From assembly GCA_021014945.1 (NCBI GenBank), contig MU266337.1, positions 124,001 to 188,000 of the forward strand: a stretch of 64,000 nt of DNA, given 5' to 3'. The notes below the pieces were generated by a model that had not been told where the DNA came from, ran no database searches, and saw only the letters and a program-made list of their open reading frames with translations. Position numbers and translations under genes: made by a program. Shown one piece after another: positions 20,725 through 33,044 of this stretch (its first letter is position 1; every line of letters begins with the position of its first letter). Source of the stretch: Leucogyrophana mollusca (Eukaryota; Basidiomycota; Agaricomycetes; Boletales).

Positions 20725-23117
20725 TTACAGACTACCAACGGTGCTGTATTTCTCTATTGTCCATGATGTCTCGTCAGCAGGCAAGCGCCCAAGTGCAACC
20801 GTGAACATTCCCGCCCTTCTCAGCTCGTCATGAGAAGGTTCCCCGACTTCAGCAATACGGTCGCACGCATCTGGATGCCGCGAGGCGAGCCACACGACCT
20901 GCAATATTCCAGCACTGGTGACAGCAGGCTTTGCTGCGAGTGCTTCTGGCGTATTATGTGCCCGAGTCAGAAGGACGGCGAGTATAAAGAGGGTTGTCGA
21001 TGCTCCCAGACCAACTGCAACCTAATACCGATCAGGAGAGTGGTGAGTGTAACTCGTTAAACTGAGTCTCTGAATGCGAACCGGAAGAATGTTGATCTAA
21101 GATAAACATGCATCAGTTGACCATCATCCAACGAACGAGGTGAGGTACGTACGTTCAAGCGAGATTCGAGTGACAATTTCGTGATCGCTTTCTCAAAGGG
21201 TGGTGGCGGGCTTGTTGTCCCTGCATCTTCAAATAAGCGCGCGCCTGGACGATCAAATATTAACTCGTATGCCGGCACAAACAGCTCCGCCCACGGATGA
21301 CGAAGACTTACCGGCCCATATGATAGCGCCAAATACGCTCCCCAGCGCTGCTTCAAAGTCGGCCAAAGTGACGTGAGGTGTTGGCACTGAGGTTTGATTT
21401 CCGGCGCTAAGATTTGTATAGAAGCCGAGAGTATCCATAATCCGGCTGCATAAACAGCAGCTGAGCACGGAGAGTTAAACAAAAAAAAAAACACGGCAAA
21501 CATGTCAATATCAGAGAATGCACAAGCGTTCCAGGTGAGAACATCGATATTGGAGTTGCACCTCGACGTGATGTTCACACCAGAGGGCTCCCCATCAAAC
21601 AAGACACTGACCTATGCCAAGCAGTTAAAACACAGTGGCTACGACAAACAGACCACTCAACTAAAGAATTCATCTGTTGTGCAATTGGATCATCGGGTAT
21701 CCATTGAAGTGGCTGCCACTGATCGAGACTCTTGGGGGAGGCAGGATCAAGCAACAACAAGTCGTTCGTGGACACGTCCAACGTTCCTGTTTGATTCATC
21801 GCAGAGAAAGAGCATGCAATTGCTTGCATGGCCACAGTTTGGTCCACAGAGCCACCGTCTGGTAGCGCTATATTGTGCAGTATACATCAGGCCTCGGAAA
21901 ACTATTTCGGGCTCGGAAGACCAACCTATTGTACGCTGGACTGCGACCGTCGACCCAGTATCACCTCGGGAATCAGGAATAGCCGGCATTACAAAGAAGG
22001 CGAGTCGCGAGATGGTGTACTACACATTGCATCAAACTCAGAGGTCAGTAACTCGAGCATGAAGGGAAAGATTATTTGCTGACGGAGGTATCGGAGCCTA
22101 TGGTACCCACTACATTCACTCCATTTTGGGCTGCAAAGAACAGTGTGCTTGGATAAGTATGCTCCGTCATCAGGTAGGCGGATCTCACGGAGAGGTAAAA
22201 CATCGAATTGCATGTTGGCAGGTACAGACGAAACATTGTAAGTCTCCGTTGCCGGATCAATATTGACCGTGATGTCGGGTATTGAGTAGCAAGTGCTGAG
22301 GAAAGTTGTTGCGTTGACAGTAGTATTTCCGAAGCCACCCTTGTCGGTGAGGGTGTCATATATAGTGGCGCCCCTTAGGCCTGTTGTTGAGAGCTCAGAG
22401 AGTTTTCCCGCAACCGAAGCGAGAGTAGTCGTATTTTCAGAGAACGGGATGGCGCTGAACGAAAATGCCGTTTGGTTTGGGGGCATCCCATATCGCACCG
22501 GGCTTGTCGTTGGGAGTGTTGTGTTGAACTTCTGAGGAGAAAAGTGTCAGGGACCTTGGTACTCGCAGGCGAGGGGAAAGGACCACCTGCAGATTGATCA
22601 GCGCCGGCGACGAAACATGTAGGATGGCAACACAGAAGAGATATAACGTGACGCAAAGCACTCTTCCGGTTGCTGCCGGAGCCCTGAACTGCCCCCACAA
22701 CGCTGAGGGCCGCCCCAATTCCAGTCCATGCTCCACATTCGTCGTGGAGGGCCGTCAGTGTTTGATGCCTTAACAGATTACCACATAGTGCAAGTTGTTG
22801 CGTCACGAGAAGTATGCCAGCTTGATACAGCTACAGGAGGGTGTAAGTGACAAGCGTCCCAGACACCAGACAAAAATCAAACGAACCGTAAAGAACCCCT
22901 GTAATGTGACAGTCAGAGCAACCGAGACCGTATTGCTCCTCGGACCGATCGGGATTGTAACTTGGTGCTCGGTGTGGTGTATCCATAATGCCATAAGCAC
23001 AAGATGAATTCCTACAAGCACCCCGCACGAAGAGTAACAGAACCACAGCAAGAAAGGGGAACCTTTTGTGAGATCTGATCCTGTAGGCAATGTTGCAGAT
23101 GGGCTTCGACGAGGCAT
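20725..23117 (-). CDS. Multi-pass membrane protein, tandem paralogue A, with apparent frameshift
   Basis: Start MPRRSPSATLPTG at 23117. The N-terminal part has membrane segments across FCYSSCGVLVGIHLVLMALW, RSNTVSVALTVTLQGFF and VLCVTLYLFCVAILHVSS. A long Asn-glycosylated outer domain follows (FSENTTTLASVAG, TVNATTFLSTCYSI, VAMQAIACSFSAMNQTG), then a last membrane helix (VAVGLGASTTLFILAVLL) and a cytosolic tail with GILQVVWLASRHPDA, ending at 20725. Against its neighbour at 23172-25731 the frame breaks around 22695-22710: upstream reads ..WTGIGAAL, downstream reads LWGQFRAPAATGR one frame away, with no intron to account for it. It is either a recent pseudogene or a sequence error. The family seems basidiomycete-specific; function unknown. 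Confidence 0.65.
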
Positions 23118-23171
23118 GATGCCACCTTGGAATGAATGATTTACATCTGAGTTGAATGATTAGCACAGCAG

Positions 23172-25731
23172 TCAAGGATGATAAAAGTTCATACTGAATT
23201 CATCCATTTCTAAAAATCCGTCAGTCTCTTCATGCCAACCGTGCATCTTGCTGGCCTTCACCAACGAAAGGGAGCGATTTGGAGTGAATGGGTGGAAAGG
23301 AAGTCGCCCAGCCCTGTCTCCTAAAGAGCTAATGGAGCCTATCTGAACCAGAGGTGATGGGTTGTGCTCTCGGTGGCGAAGGGAGTGAGGATGAACCAAG
23401 CCAGGAGAGCTCTGCCCCAGTGACATGTCAAACATGCCTGCTCTTCGTAGCCTGTCTTCGGAAGCTGAAATGACTTCGGCGATGCGTTCGCGAGCTTCGG
23501 GGTGACGGGAGGAAAGCCACAGGACTTGCAATATACCAACAGTACCAACGGCTGGACCGTTCGTAGCGGCATATCTCTTGGGTTCACGGACCATCACAAT
23601 GGCCAGAACGGACAATACAGCCGAAACTCCCAATCCCACCGCAACCTGCAAAACCAAATGTCAAGTAGTAATACTAGCTTGGAATATACCCCCCAACAAA
23701 CCGGCAAAGCATTAATCTGCGTATCAAAGAGGTAAGCTCGTGGTCTTATATTAGCGACTGGGGAATCACTCGCATTCAAACGAGATTGCACGTAAGACAT
23801 CGTTGCTTCGGTTTGTCCGGTGTGTAGCTCAAACTGTTGCCCTAAGAAGGCGCTCGTGGTGTTCATTCGTGCGCCTATATTCGCATTAACTATCGATTTA
23901 CAATGAGGCCGAGCTGACGCACCAGTCCACACCATGGCGGCAGCCACATCGGCCAGGGCCCCTTGGAATTCACTGATGTATACATGGGGTGACCCCACCA
24001 TGCTCTGGTTGGTGACCGAGATGTTTGAGTGATACCCGATTAAATCCATCAATCGCCTATAATTTCCGTATTAGATGAGACTCGCGCACAGTTGAAGACA
24101 GATATGACAGCTCAAGGACGGAAAAGTAACGCGACTGGCCATGCCCAGCCATTTCCTGCGTGCTCGATATAACGGCGTGCTCGAACCCGCCACTGAACTG
24201 CGCAAAAGTGAGCATGATAGGAATTTTCCTCGTTACCAATACCTCTGACCCAGTTGGTGATATCCGTTCCATTGACAACCGGCCAAGAAATCAATTCCCA
24301 TTCAGTCTGGGGCTCTGGGGCTTGGGGCTTGACACTTAGAAGCTCGTTAGTTCGAACGTCGACTTCCGCACTCTGATCGAAAAAGGAGATGGAGCAGCCC
24401 ATGACTTGCATGGTCACAGTTTCGTGAATGATCGTCTCGTTAGAATCGTATCCTGTCGGAGGAATTAAGACAGGGATGTCTCTGCCGAACCGCACAAAGA
24501 GAGAGATATCGCACCTACGACGCGTAGAAACGGAAAAGTAGACCCGGTATTGTTTTGACTATCAAGGATAGGAGGCACTGCGACGAATACTAATTGTCCA
24601 AGTCCCTATTGAAGGAGCGTGATCAGTGCCCAAATTAACGAAGTCACTCGTGTTTCCCACCTCCCTCGCTGAAGGTGATGGATCTGCAGCCCACCCAATA
24701 TATGCTACAGAGTTTTGATCTTTGGCAAGAGCAACAGGAGTCAAATTTCAGCAGGCTGCAGCCGTGACGTACCACTCACCAAACGAAGTGACGTGATTGA
24801 ACACGTATTTCGAATCTCCGATAGTGGTTGTAACATTGAAAGAGGTCACAGGTGAAGAGTCGGGACCCACCGGCGCTTCCGTACTATCAGCTGTAGCATT
24901 GGGAAGAGAGCGACAAGTTGTCAGAAGAGCCGTGGCATTGACAGAGGCTGTTCTGACGCCCGTGTTGTCAAGTAGAGTATCATAGACTGTGGCATTAGTA
25001 ACGCCCACTGTCGAAAGGTCGTTAATTTTGCCAATCATCGAAGCAATTCCGGTGGCATCAGCCCAATCATAATCGGAAGTGAAGAGGCTCCCTAAGCTTG
25101 TTGGCATACCGAGGACGGTGGAGACTGTTACTGGTTGGGTGGCTAGAGAATGTATCAGCAGTGTCGAATTTGCCGAAGGCGAATCACTTGCCATTATATG
25201 TTTGCAAGTTCAACAGAGCAGAGGACGACATATGGAGAATTGATATCAAAAGCAGGTACAGTGTGACAAACGAAACTCCTGGAATGGCAGCAGAGAGCTT
25301 CTTTTGAGCCCAAAGGCTCGTCATAGCGGCGCCAAAGCCGCTCCACGCAGCTGACTGGTCGTGAGTTGCCGTCAGAGTTTGGAACTGAAGGAGAATGCGC
25401 CGAAGGGAAAGTTGTTGAGTCGTAACGACCAGGGCAGCCTGGAAGATCTATTGCGGTGTCAAGAAAATCTCCACTATGCGGTCGGTCAGAGTTATTTTAC
25501 CGTGAAGAACGTCTGGACAGCGACGGTCAGACAGACGGCGACGGTATCGCTCTGCGGACCAATGGGGATGGTGACATTGTGTTCCACACGTCGCGACCAT
25601 AAGCCAAGGAGGATTAGGTGAATGGAGACCAACGCTCCATGGAGAAGGTAACAAAGGAGTCGGATTTTCGATGCGGTCATCGAGAAGTATGACGAAGCAC
25701 CGTGTCTGCGAACTGGGTGAGGTTCACCCAT
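23172..25731 (-). CDS. Multi-pass membrane protein, tandem paralogue B
   Basis: Same architecture as the neighbour and intact. I chose the start at 25731 (MGEPHPVRRHG) by comparison with paralogue A; Met at 25680 is the alternative. Membrane segments cover RLLCYLLHGALVSIHLILLG, SDTVAVCLTVAVQTFF and GVSFVTLYLLLISILHMSS. AWSGFGAAMTSLWAQKKL shows the uninterrupted reading where A is broken. The outer domain holds ATGIASMIGKINDLSTVG, TASVNATALLTTCRSLP and VTMQVMGCSISFFDQSAE, then a membrane helix VAVGLGVSAVLSVLAIVM and a tail with VGILQVLWLSSRHPEARE, stop at 23172. Around eight exons. The two genes are only about 55 nt apart and both on the minus strand, as expected for a local tandem duplication. 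Role unknown. Confidence 0.7.
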
Positions 25732-26307
25732 CAGAGTGGAGTCCTCGTTATCTATGGATATCACCGTTGCAGTCAGTTGGGCGAAGGATGCATGTGATCT
25801 GGATGATAATAGCGACCACGACCCCCCGCACCCGACAGGCTGTTGTCTTGAGAAGTAGTTTTGCTCCATTGCTTCTGCCACATGGGGCTCTCGTCTGCGA
25901 GTGCTGTTGTCGTCGCTCTACACAACTGGCTCTTGTATGGGGTATTGCAAGGTTGAGACTAGAAAATAACTGATGTCGAAGCCAAGCCGCCGTGTCAAAC
26001 TGGGAGGCGGATTCAATTATGTACACACTCAGGGTCGTCATATGGTATAGAGCCAAGCAAAGTGAAGCGGGCCAGATGGGTATGTCCAGACCCACCTGCA
26101 ACTTGGGTACACCACATCGCAGAAGGATCAGCTATGGTAGAATGATGGCGGGTGATGGTGATTTCCGGATTAGTGGATATGTTGTGGCGCAAATGGGCGC
26201 TCATGATCCAGCACCATGATTCTGTGCGAGAGAAGCAGATGCGGGTTTCCATTGTCCATTAGACCCCACTTACAGATAGGCCTACTTCACACTAGCGGCT
26301 CTGGCCA
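25732..26307. other. Intergenic region
   Basis: Upstream of membrane paralogue B (-) and downstream of ERO1 (-). No coding signal or repeat recognised on either strand. Confidence 0.4.
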
Positions 26308-28498
26308 TTACAATTCGGTCCGTAAAGGAGAAATCACCTCTCCAAGTCGCCCCCATACTTCCAATAAGAGGCTAAGGCAGCTCAGTGTGCGTCGCTTGCA
26401 TGATGCCACCAGTCCGTAAATATGACTTTGCAGTCTGTCTAGGGACGGGAATGGGGGAAGCGATGGCGATGGCGATGGAGGGGAAACTTGTGAATGCGCA
26501 GGATGGGGGGCAGTCCGTCGTGGCTGAGTTGACCATTCCCAGTTTAGATCGTGTTTTCTTGTGAATGGCGAGACGGACTCACGTTCCCAACTACGGCCTT
26601 CTCGGCCTCGTGGATCAATTGCTGAGAATCTTGATCGTCGGTCTCCTTCCACATCTCCCTGAAACGTTCTACCGCTTGCAAACTTTCGCTAAATCGGTGT
26701 AATGTGTTGATCAGTGCAACTACCTCAGACCGCTGTAGTAGATTGGTGTTCTTGTGCGGGCTATGGAGCCCCGATAAGTGCCAAAGAATCAATCTGAAAT
26801 GAAGAAAGGACGGACTCCAGCGCATTTTCATCCATTTCAAACAAGATTTTCAGGGCAGTGGCGAGGCCCGTCGTTTGAACTTTGCCCCATAGTCGACATT
26901 TGTCGCAGCCGACACAATCCATGATACGAGAAACGTTACGGAAATGTTCCTTGAATTCCTGCTTGAGGATCTGAGCCCATATGATCAGTCATCCTTCTCC
27001 TGTGATCCGGGTGCTGCAGCTTACATTCGCGTTTTCTCCACGGAACAGCACCCTCTCGTCAAATTTCCCTACGTGCTCTGCAATGGTAAGAACGTTGCTG
27101 AGTTTATTGAGCGTCCTAATCTCGTCTTCGCTCCTTGGCGAATGCTTGTGATCGAGTGGGCTGATTGTTTCTGTGGAGCAATAATCGTAGGCTGAGAGAT
27201 ACGGTCCTATACGGGCAACTGCTCGGAGGAGGAGAACAGTATTGAAATAGATATATTGAAGCCTCTCGGGATGAGATGCCACACGAGTGACGAAGCACTG
27301 TAGATTAGGACCCTGGGGAACATGGTGAGCAGATTAGAGAGAAGGTGCGTGTAGGGGCGGCTATACCATTTCGCCCGTCGTTTGGTTGAGATATTCAAGA
27401 CATATATGTGTAGAAATAGACGCGTGCATCCCTTGCATAGTTCGAAATTAGTTCAAATTAAAGTGTCGTCACCTGGAACTCACCAGAAATGATTTTATAG
27501 TACACTCTCTTCTCCAGACACTCGCCACCGTCATCCTCTCCGTTCAAGTCCTCCCTCAGCACGTCCGTCAACGTGTCAGGCAATGATACAGGAGCAGATG
27601 AACGACCCGTCATCAGATTCAGCTCAGACAAGCCAAAGCAGTTTTCTTCGTAGATGGACCTCCAAACGCGATGAGCTGAAGGGCCTGAATACCCAGTATA
27701 TCGTTCAGGGACCTGGGTTAGATCGACATAGTCGCCTTCTGCATATGAGGATAAGTGAATGATGATCGCCTATGGAATAAAAACCCACTGACCAGTCATA
27801 TCATCGAGGAAACAGTAGTCAGAGTCGCGATAGTAGCAACCCGGTAGCTGTATTCTCTGCGGTAAAGCTGAATAAACGCGTGTCGGAGCGCAGGAACTGG
27901 ACTGACCTCATCTAATGGTGGAAGTTCTATAGAGCTCAACGACGCTGCTCTCCACTTCTCTGGTATCTCACTCTTGTAGTGTCCGACGTCAATTTCGTGC
28001 CGTCGAAGAACATAAAGAGACCATACCTCATCTACTGTCGTTATCCCGCATTCTCTGTTCATGCAAAACCCATTTTCGTGCCAGAATGGACATTCGCGAT
28101 ACAAATCCACCTGAAGAAGACATGTATGAAATGACCAGATCCCTACAGGGCAAACCATGAGCTTGCCTGAAAATACTTGAAGAAGGGGGTCTGGACAAGT
28201 TCTTTCAAGTTGCTGTATAACTCTTCGTTGACACTCTCGACTGTCTCATAATGACACATTGTAGTTTCTATTGGACCTGTAGTCTATTTCAAGCTGTTTC
28301 ATTATTGGGACAAGGACAAAGGCAGAGCGAACGAACGGTATCTTGACAAAAAGGCTGCCCTCGGACGGGCTGATGCTCCAAGACATTTTGAACTTGATCC
28401 TTTCGTATAAGCGTGTCGGAGAGGAAGGAGCTCGCCTGAACACCGAAGACACAGAACGCCAGCACAAGGTAAGCCCAGAGGATGTCGATCCGTGGCAT
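26308..28498 (-). CDS. ERO1: Endoplasmic reticulum oxidoreductin 1
   Basis: ERO1 is the FAD-dependent thiol oxidase that passes electrons from protein disulfide isomerase to oxygen in the ER lumen. The start at 28498 gives a signal peptide ([19 protein letters not shown]). Then [37 protein letters not shown] (shuttle-cysteine region), [35 protein letters not shown] and [20 protein letters not shown] follow. The catalytic motif is [20 protein letters not shown] near 26900, which keeps the CxxC pair. [20 protein letters not shown] closes the core. A short hydrophobic last exon ([20 protein letters not shown]) may aid membrane association. About nine exons; the last intron contains a GATGGC repeat near 26461. 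Confident call. Confidence 0.9.
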
Positions 28499-29053
28499 AG
28501 AAGCGGGGAAGAGGAAAGATTAAGCAACAGATGCTCGGTACGATATCCACTAATGAGCGTAAAGCTTGCGCAAAGCAATTCTTGCTTACTTGCTTATAGT
28601 TGGGTCAGAGTCCAAAAGTTCCACGTCGGCGGTCGCCCTCAAGCACATAGATCTGTGTCATACGCGGTGTACTGCCACGTGTGCACCGAGGGGTGTAAAA
28701 CCAGCCAATCCGAGTCCGATCGGCATTTTCCGCTTATGATCCAACGGTTTTCACTGTGGGCTCACTGGCTCAGTTATCCTGTTTGAGGCCTACAAATCCT
28801 TATCCATTGCCAACGCGGTCGGGAATTCACTGTGGGGTGAGATATATCAAGGAAAGGTATATCTTGATGACATTGTCCGAAAGATGGCTCTTTCTGAGCT
28901 GATCACGAGGAGCCCATGGGCACCCGCTGTACCATACCCAGACTTAGTGGTCTTTCTTTCGGACCGCCTTTCCAGCATCCAACATATTTAGGATCGACAT
29001 CGAAAGCTCGCTTGAATTAAGATCTGAAGTGCCTCTCCCATATTGCACCCATT
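28499..29053. other. Divergent upstream region of ERO1 and aldo/keto reductase 1
   Basis: About 555 nt shared by two divergent promoters. A forward frame runs through but is antisense to ERO1 exon 1 and has no support of its own. Confidence 0.4.
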
Positions 29054-30560
29054 ATGGCGGCTTCGACGATACCTTCCTTCAAACTGAACACTGGGGCCTC
29101 CATACCTGCCGTTGGTAAGTGCCCACCCGCATCATTTTAGAATCAAAGTCCAAGGCCCATCATGGATCAAGGACTCGGCTGTTTTGTGGGAGCTGGCGAT
29201 GAGAAACGAAAGCAAGTCAAGGATTGGGCGTTGACAGCACTCAAGGTGTGTTAGTGCCGATGTATCCTGATTTGAGAATACCGCTGTACAGCCGTTGCTC
29301 AAATGTCGATGACCAGAATGGTTACAGGCACCTCGATACTGCTTGGATATACGGTGAGCATGATGCGGTTCGATTCCAAATGGCAGATCCAATGGTGCCC
29401 CACAGGAACCGAGACCGCAGTTGGAGAAGCGATAAGAGAGTCTGGTATTCCCCGGGACGAAATATTCGTCACCACCAAGCTTCCGTCAGTTTTTAGCCAC
29501 CCACCCAATTCACGAGTGCTTAGACCGATAGAACTAATCTCATACTCATAGCTGGCATCATCCTGGATACGTTTTGGAGTCGATCGATGACAGCCTTCAA
29601 AACGCTCAACTTGACTATTTTGATCTGGTGAGCCATATGAGTAATTGAAACTCGAGGATTTGCCTCAAAGATCTCAGTATCTCGTTCACTTCCCGCAAGC
29701 AGTTGAATACCCCGGTAAGTACACATATTAGCGTACCCCTTTTAGTTCTGACCGTCTCAGAGGGTCGTGGAAGGCCACAGAACGCTGAGGATCACAATGT
29801 CCAGGCACTCGAGAGTCCAACATTGAACGATACGTGGGCAGACATGGAAAAGGTCCTTGCGAGCGGGAAAGTGAAGGCCATCGGCGTCAGCAACTTTTCG
29901 ATCAAGACGTCAGCTTCCTACTGCGCACCGCGGCTCTGTCTTCCGTGCTGAGATTCTCATCCCTAGGCTTGAGCAGCTGTTCAAAACAGCGAAAGTTGTT
30001 CCCGCGGTGAATCAAGTCGAGTGAGTTGTCCCTAGTTACATACCACTAACGGGCAGATGTAACTGACGACCATTGTTGTTGCAGGTTACACCCTTATCTG
30101 GCCCAGAGTGACCTTTTATCATACTGCAAAGAGAAGGGTATCCTTGTGACTGCATACACACCGACTGGTATGATCTTTTCTCGCCACCTTTCGCCCCACT
30201 AAATCCGAACTACATAGGCTATGCGAAAGTGCGCAGTGACCCTGATATTGGAAAGCTTGCGGCGAAGTACGGTGTAACCCCCGCGCAAATCATACTCGCT
30301 TGGCATCTTAGCAGAGGATGTGCAGTCACGCCGAAGAGCGAAAACGAAGGACGTCAGAAGGAGAACATTAATGTGAGGTTTGGCACGATTGCTGGGGACC
30401 GAGTAGCTGATCATTAGTGTTTTTTTTTCTCCAGCTCCCGACATTGAGCGACGAAGATATCGAGGTCGTCACTAGCCTTGATCGCAACGAGAGGCTCTGT
30501 AACTTCCCGAACGAAGCGGGTAAAGTCTATGGATGGACCATGGAGCAGTTCGGATGGTGA
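29054..30560 (+). CDS. Aldo/keto reductase, tandem copy 1
   Basis: NADPH-dependent carbonyl reductase of the AKR fold, close in motif to the yeast GCY1/YPR1 type. Roughly eleven exons: [53 protein letters not shown] (Asp and catalytic Tyr), [13 protein letters not shown] (catalytic Lys), YLVHFPQAVEYP (catalytic His), [55 protein letters not shown], and VTPKSENEGRQKENI for the cofactor phosphate. It ends in EQFGW at 30560. The tetrad is complete, so it should be active; probably cytosolic, substrate unknown. It has a close paralogue 635 nt downstream in the same direction. Confidence 0.85.
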
Positions 30561-31195
30561 GAAAAGGGTGAGAAGGTAAAGACATTTCAGGGGTATTTTA
30601 CCTGTGATGCATTAATATCCATGATCTGACCACAGCCGTCTCGAAATGAATATTATGCTCCTTGAGCTCCTCGTTATCCCGCCTCCTGCGTAGTGATGTC
30701 TTCACCTGTGAGTCTGGTCGCGTCTGTCTCTCCAGTGACGTGCGCAATGAACCCGGCTGCGATTTCTCGCTGTGACTAAGCGATATTGGTTTGTCGATGT
30801 GGAGGGACTCCGCCTTCCCGACTTCTGACGTGGGGAAGCGGCATATGATGCAACCTTACTCAGCTACTGTGGCACGCGAGATGCTGCGTGCATCCATACC
30901 TGGACCTTGCTGTTTCTAGGACATACATCGGATAATCACAAGGACAACGGCGCCTGAAAAACATTCTAGAGGAATGCTCCCCGCGCCACCTGTGCCTGTG
31001 AGAGATTGGCAAAACGCTTGGTCACGAGAAGGTCTTTCACTGTTGCCTCTCGGTCCGTATCCCTTCCCCTGAGATACATATATGAGATGTTCCAAACGAC
31101 ACTGCAGAGTGAAAGTCTCACACAGGTATGTGATTGGCTTACACTTGCTCATTGGTAGTGACACTCTCCTGCAAACAGTACTCGCAGAAATCATC
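30561..31195. other. Spacer between the tandem aldo/keto reductases
   Basis: Three-prime flank of copy 1 and promoter of copy 2. No further gene or repeat seen. Confidence 0.4.
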
Positions 31196-32672
31196 ATGTC
31201 GTCTGTTCCTTTGATAAAGCTCAATAATGGAGTCCTTATGCCTGCCATAGGTCCGTCATCTCCGGTATGAAAATCTTCGTGCATCCTTGCTTATATACCC
31301 CGACACTAGGCCTTGGATGCTGGGGCGGCGTGACTTTGGAAACGCGGGCGGCGTCGAAACACTGGATCCTGAATGCCCTCAAGGTGACAATATCCGTTGA
31401 TGTTTTGAGCTGGCATTCACAGCACACAGACCGGGTACAGGCATTTGGACACGGCCCTAGGATACGGTCAGTCAGTAAACCCTTCACGGCGTTATGTGTC
31501 TTGAAAGTAAGCGCAGGCACCGAGAAGGCCGTCGGGCAAGCTATCAGAGAGTCAGGAATTCCTCGAGAAGAGATCTTCGTCACGACGAAGCTTCCGTAAG
31601 ATCTATTCTGCGTCACGCATCTGTCTCTTTGACCTGTCTATGTGCGCGCGTATATGCGTGATGCAGCCCCAATCATGCTGGACGAGTACAAGAGTCTATC
31701 CAGGAAAGCTTAACGAACGCTGGGTTGGATTACTACGATCTGGTACTTCCGAACCCATTCCACATCTAATGTCGTTGACCCTTGGTTCAGTATCTTGTGC
31801 ACTGGCCCCAAACCATTGCTTATGATCGTAAGCCAGTGCCCCTTCCGACTTGAATGAACATCTAACTCATCACCATTACAGCGAACGACGACGACCCGAA
31901 GAACCCGGACGGGTCGCTCAAGGCCGTGGATAGCCCTACTTTTAATGAAACCTGGGCTTCTATGGAGCAAGTCCTTGCAAGCGGGAAGGTCAAAGCCATT
32001 GGTATAAGCAACTTCTCTATCAAGAAGTAGGTGGTGACCTCGGGCTGTGAAGCTCACCACTGACAATTTTCATGCAAGCATTGAGAAGTTGCTCACGACG
32101 GCGAAAGTCGTGCCCGCTATGAATCAAGTAGAGTGCGATCATGAATATGCATTGACCCGAAAACTTTAATACTGAGTGTCCACTTTCGCAGGCTCCATCC
32201 CTACCTCGCTCAGACGGACTTGCTAGAATACTGCAAGAGCAAGGGAATTTACTTGACAGCTTATACTCCCACAGGCGAGTGAAGTCCCCAAGACACTATT
32301 CACTTGATGGCCAGAACTTTCCTTAGGTTATGCGACTGTCCGGGGGGACCCTCTCATAGTCGAGCTCGCCGAGAAATATAAAGCATCTCCTGCACAAGTA
32401 ATCCTCGCCTGGCACGTCGCACGAGGCAATTTTGCTGTTCCCAAAAGCGAAAACCCTGATCGTCAGAAGGACAACATTTCGGTAAGTGGACCGTTTACGA
32501 TTGCTTGGTTGGCGCACGCTGAACTGCACTGTGTTGCTTCCTGCAGCTGATAACCCTGTCCCCTGAGGACGTGAAGGCTGTAAGCGGCCTTGATCAAGGG
32601 AAAAGGTTGTGCAACAAGCCGGATGCTCAAGGAAAGGTGTTTGGGTGGACGGCGGAACAAATGGGCTGGTGA
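31196..32672 (+). CDS. Aldo/keto reductase, tandem copy 2
   Basis: Paralogue of the gene at 29054 with the same exon plan. It reads [51 protein letters not shown] (Asp, Tyr), [13 protein letters not shown] (Lys), [12 protein letters not shown] (His), [61 protein letters not shown] and [14 protein letters not shown], ending in EQMGW at 32672. The catalytic tetrad is complete. Copies 1 and 2 differ in the loop after the His (AVEYP with a GRGRPQ stretch against a [10 protein letters not shown] stretch) and in the TAWIYG/TALGYG motif, so they have probably diverged in substrate. Cytosolic; substrate not evident. Confidence 0.85.
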
Positions 32673-33044
32673 ACGGTCCTACAATGAAGCTTGCCAAGTA
32701 GCAATGCAGCAATTATAAAGAGCAGTTCCTTGCAAATCTGTACTTCTAACATGTAGCTATATTGTAACAAATTGACACAAGTACATATTATGCCTGATGT
32801 AGATGAGCGAGAGTGTCACCTACAATAATTCGATGGATGCTCGCCTTGTCAAATGTATATAGTCGTTGATTTGACCGTCTTGAAAGTTGTATACGAGATG
32901 TAGTTGGTCTAGGATTCGGATGGGATTCCCGGGCCACCCGGCCGCAGTAGCGCTCGTCGGGATTACTAAACGTGGCTGGCGCGTCACTCGGCTTTGGATT
33001 TTTTGAAGAGACTGCTCAGTGCTGGACCTTGATTTCATACCATC
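32673..33044. other. Upstream region of MIA40
   Basis: Three-prime flank of aldo/keto reductase copy 2 and MIA40 promoter. Nothing else recognised. Confidence 0.4.

Noticed and set aside
21481..21492. Run of 12 A, possible retroelement poly-A tail
   Set aside because: No reverse transcriptase, no target-site duplication, and it lies in an intron of the minus-strand membrane protein gene.
28343..28786. 147-codon forward frame
   Set aside because: Antisense to the ERO1 first exon and its promoter; ERO1 evidence on the other strand is strong.
12562..32672. A secondary-metabolite gene cluster
   Set aside because: Methyltransferases, aldo/keto reductases and a hydrolase are present, but no core synthase, P450, cluster regulator or transporter is found, and housekeeping ERO1 interrupts the stretch.
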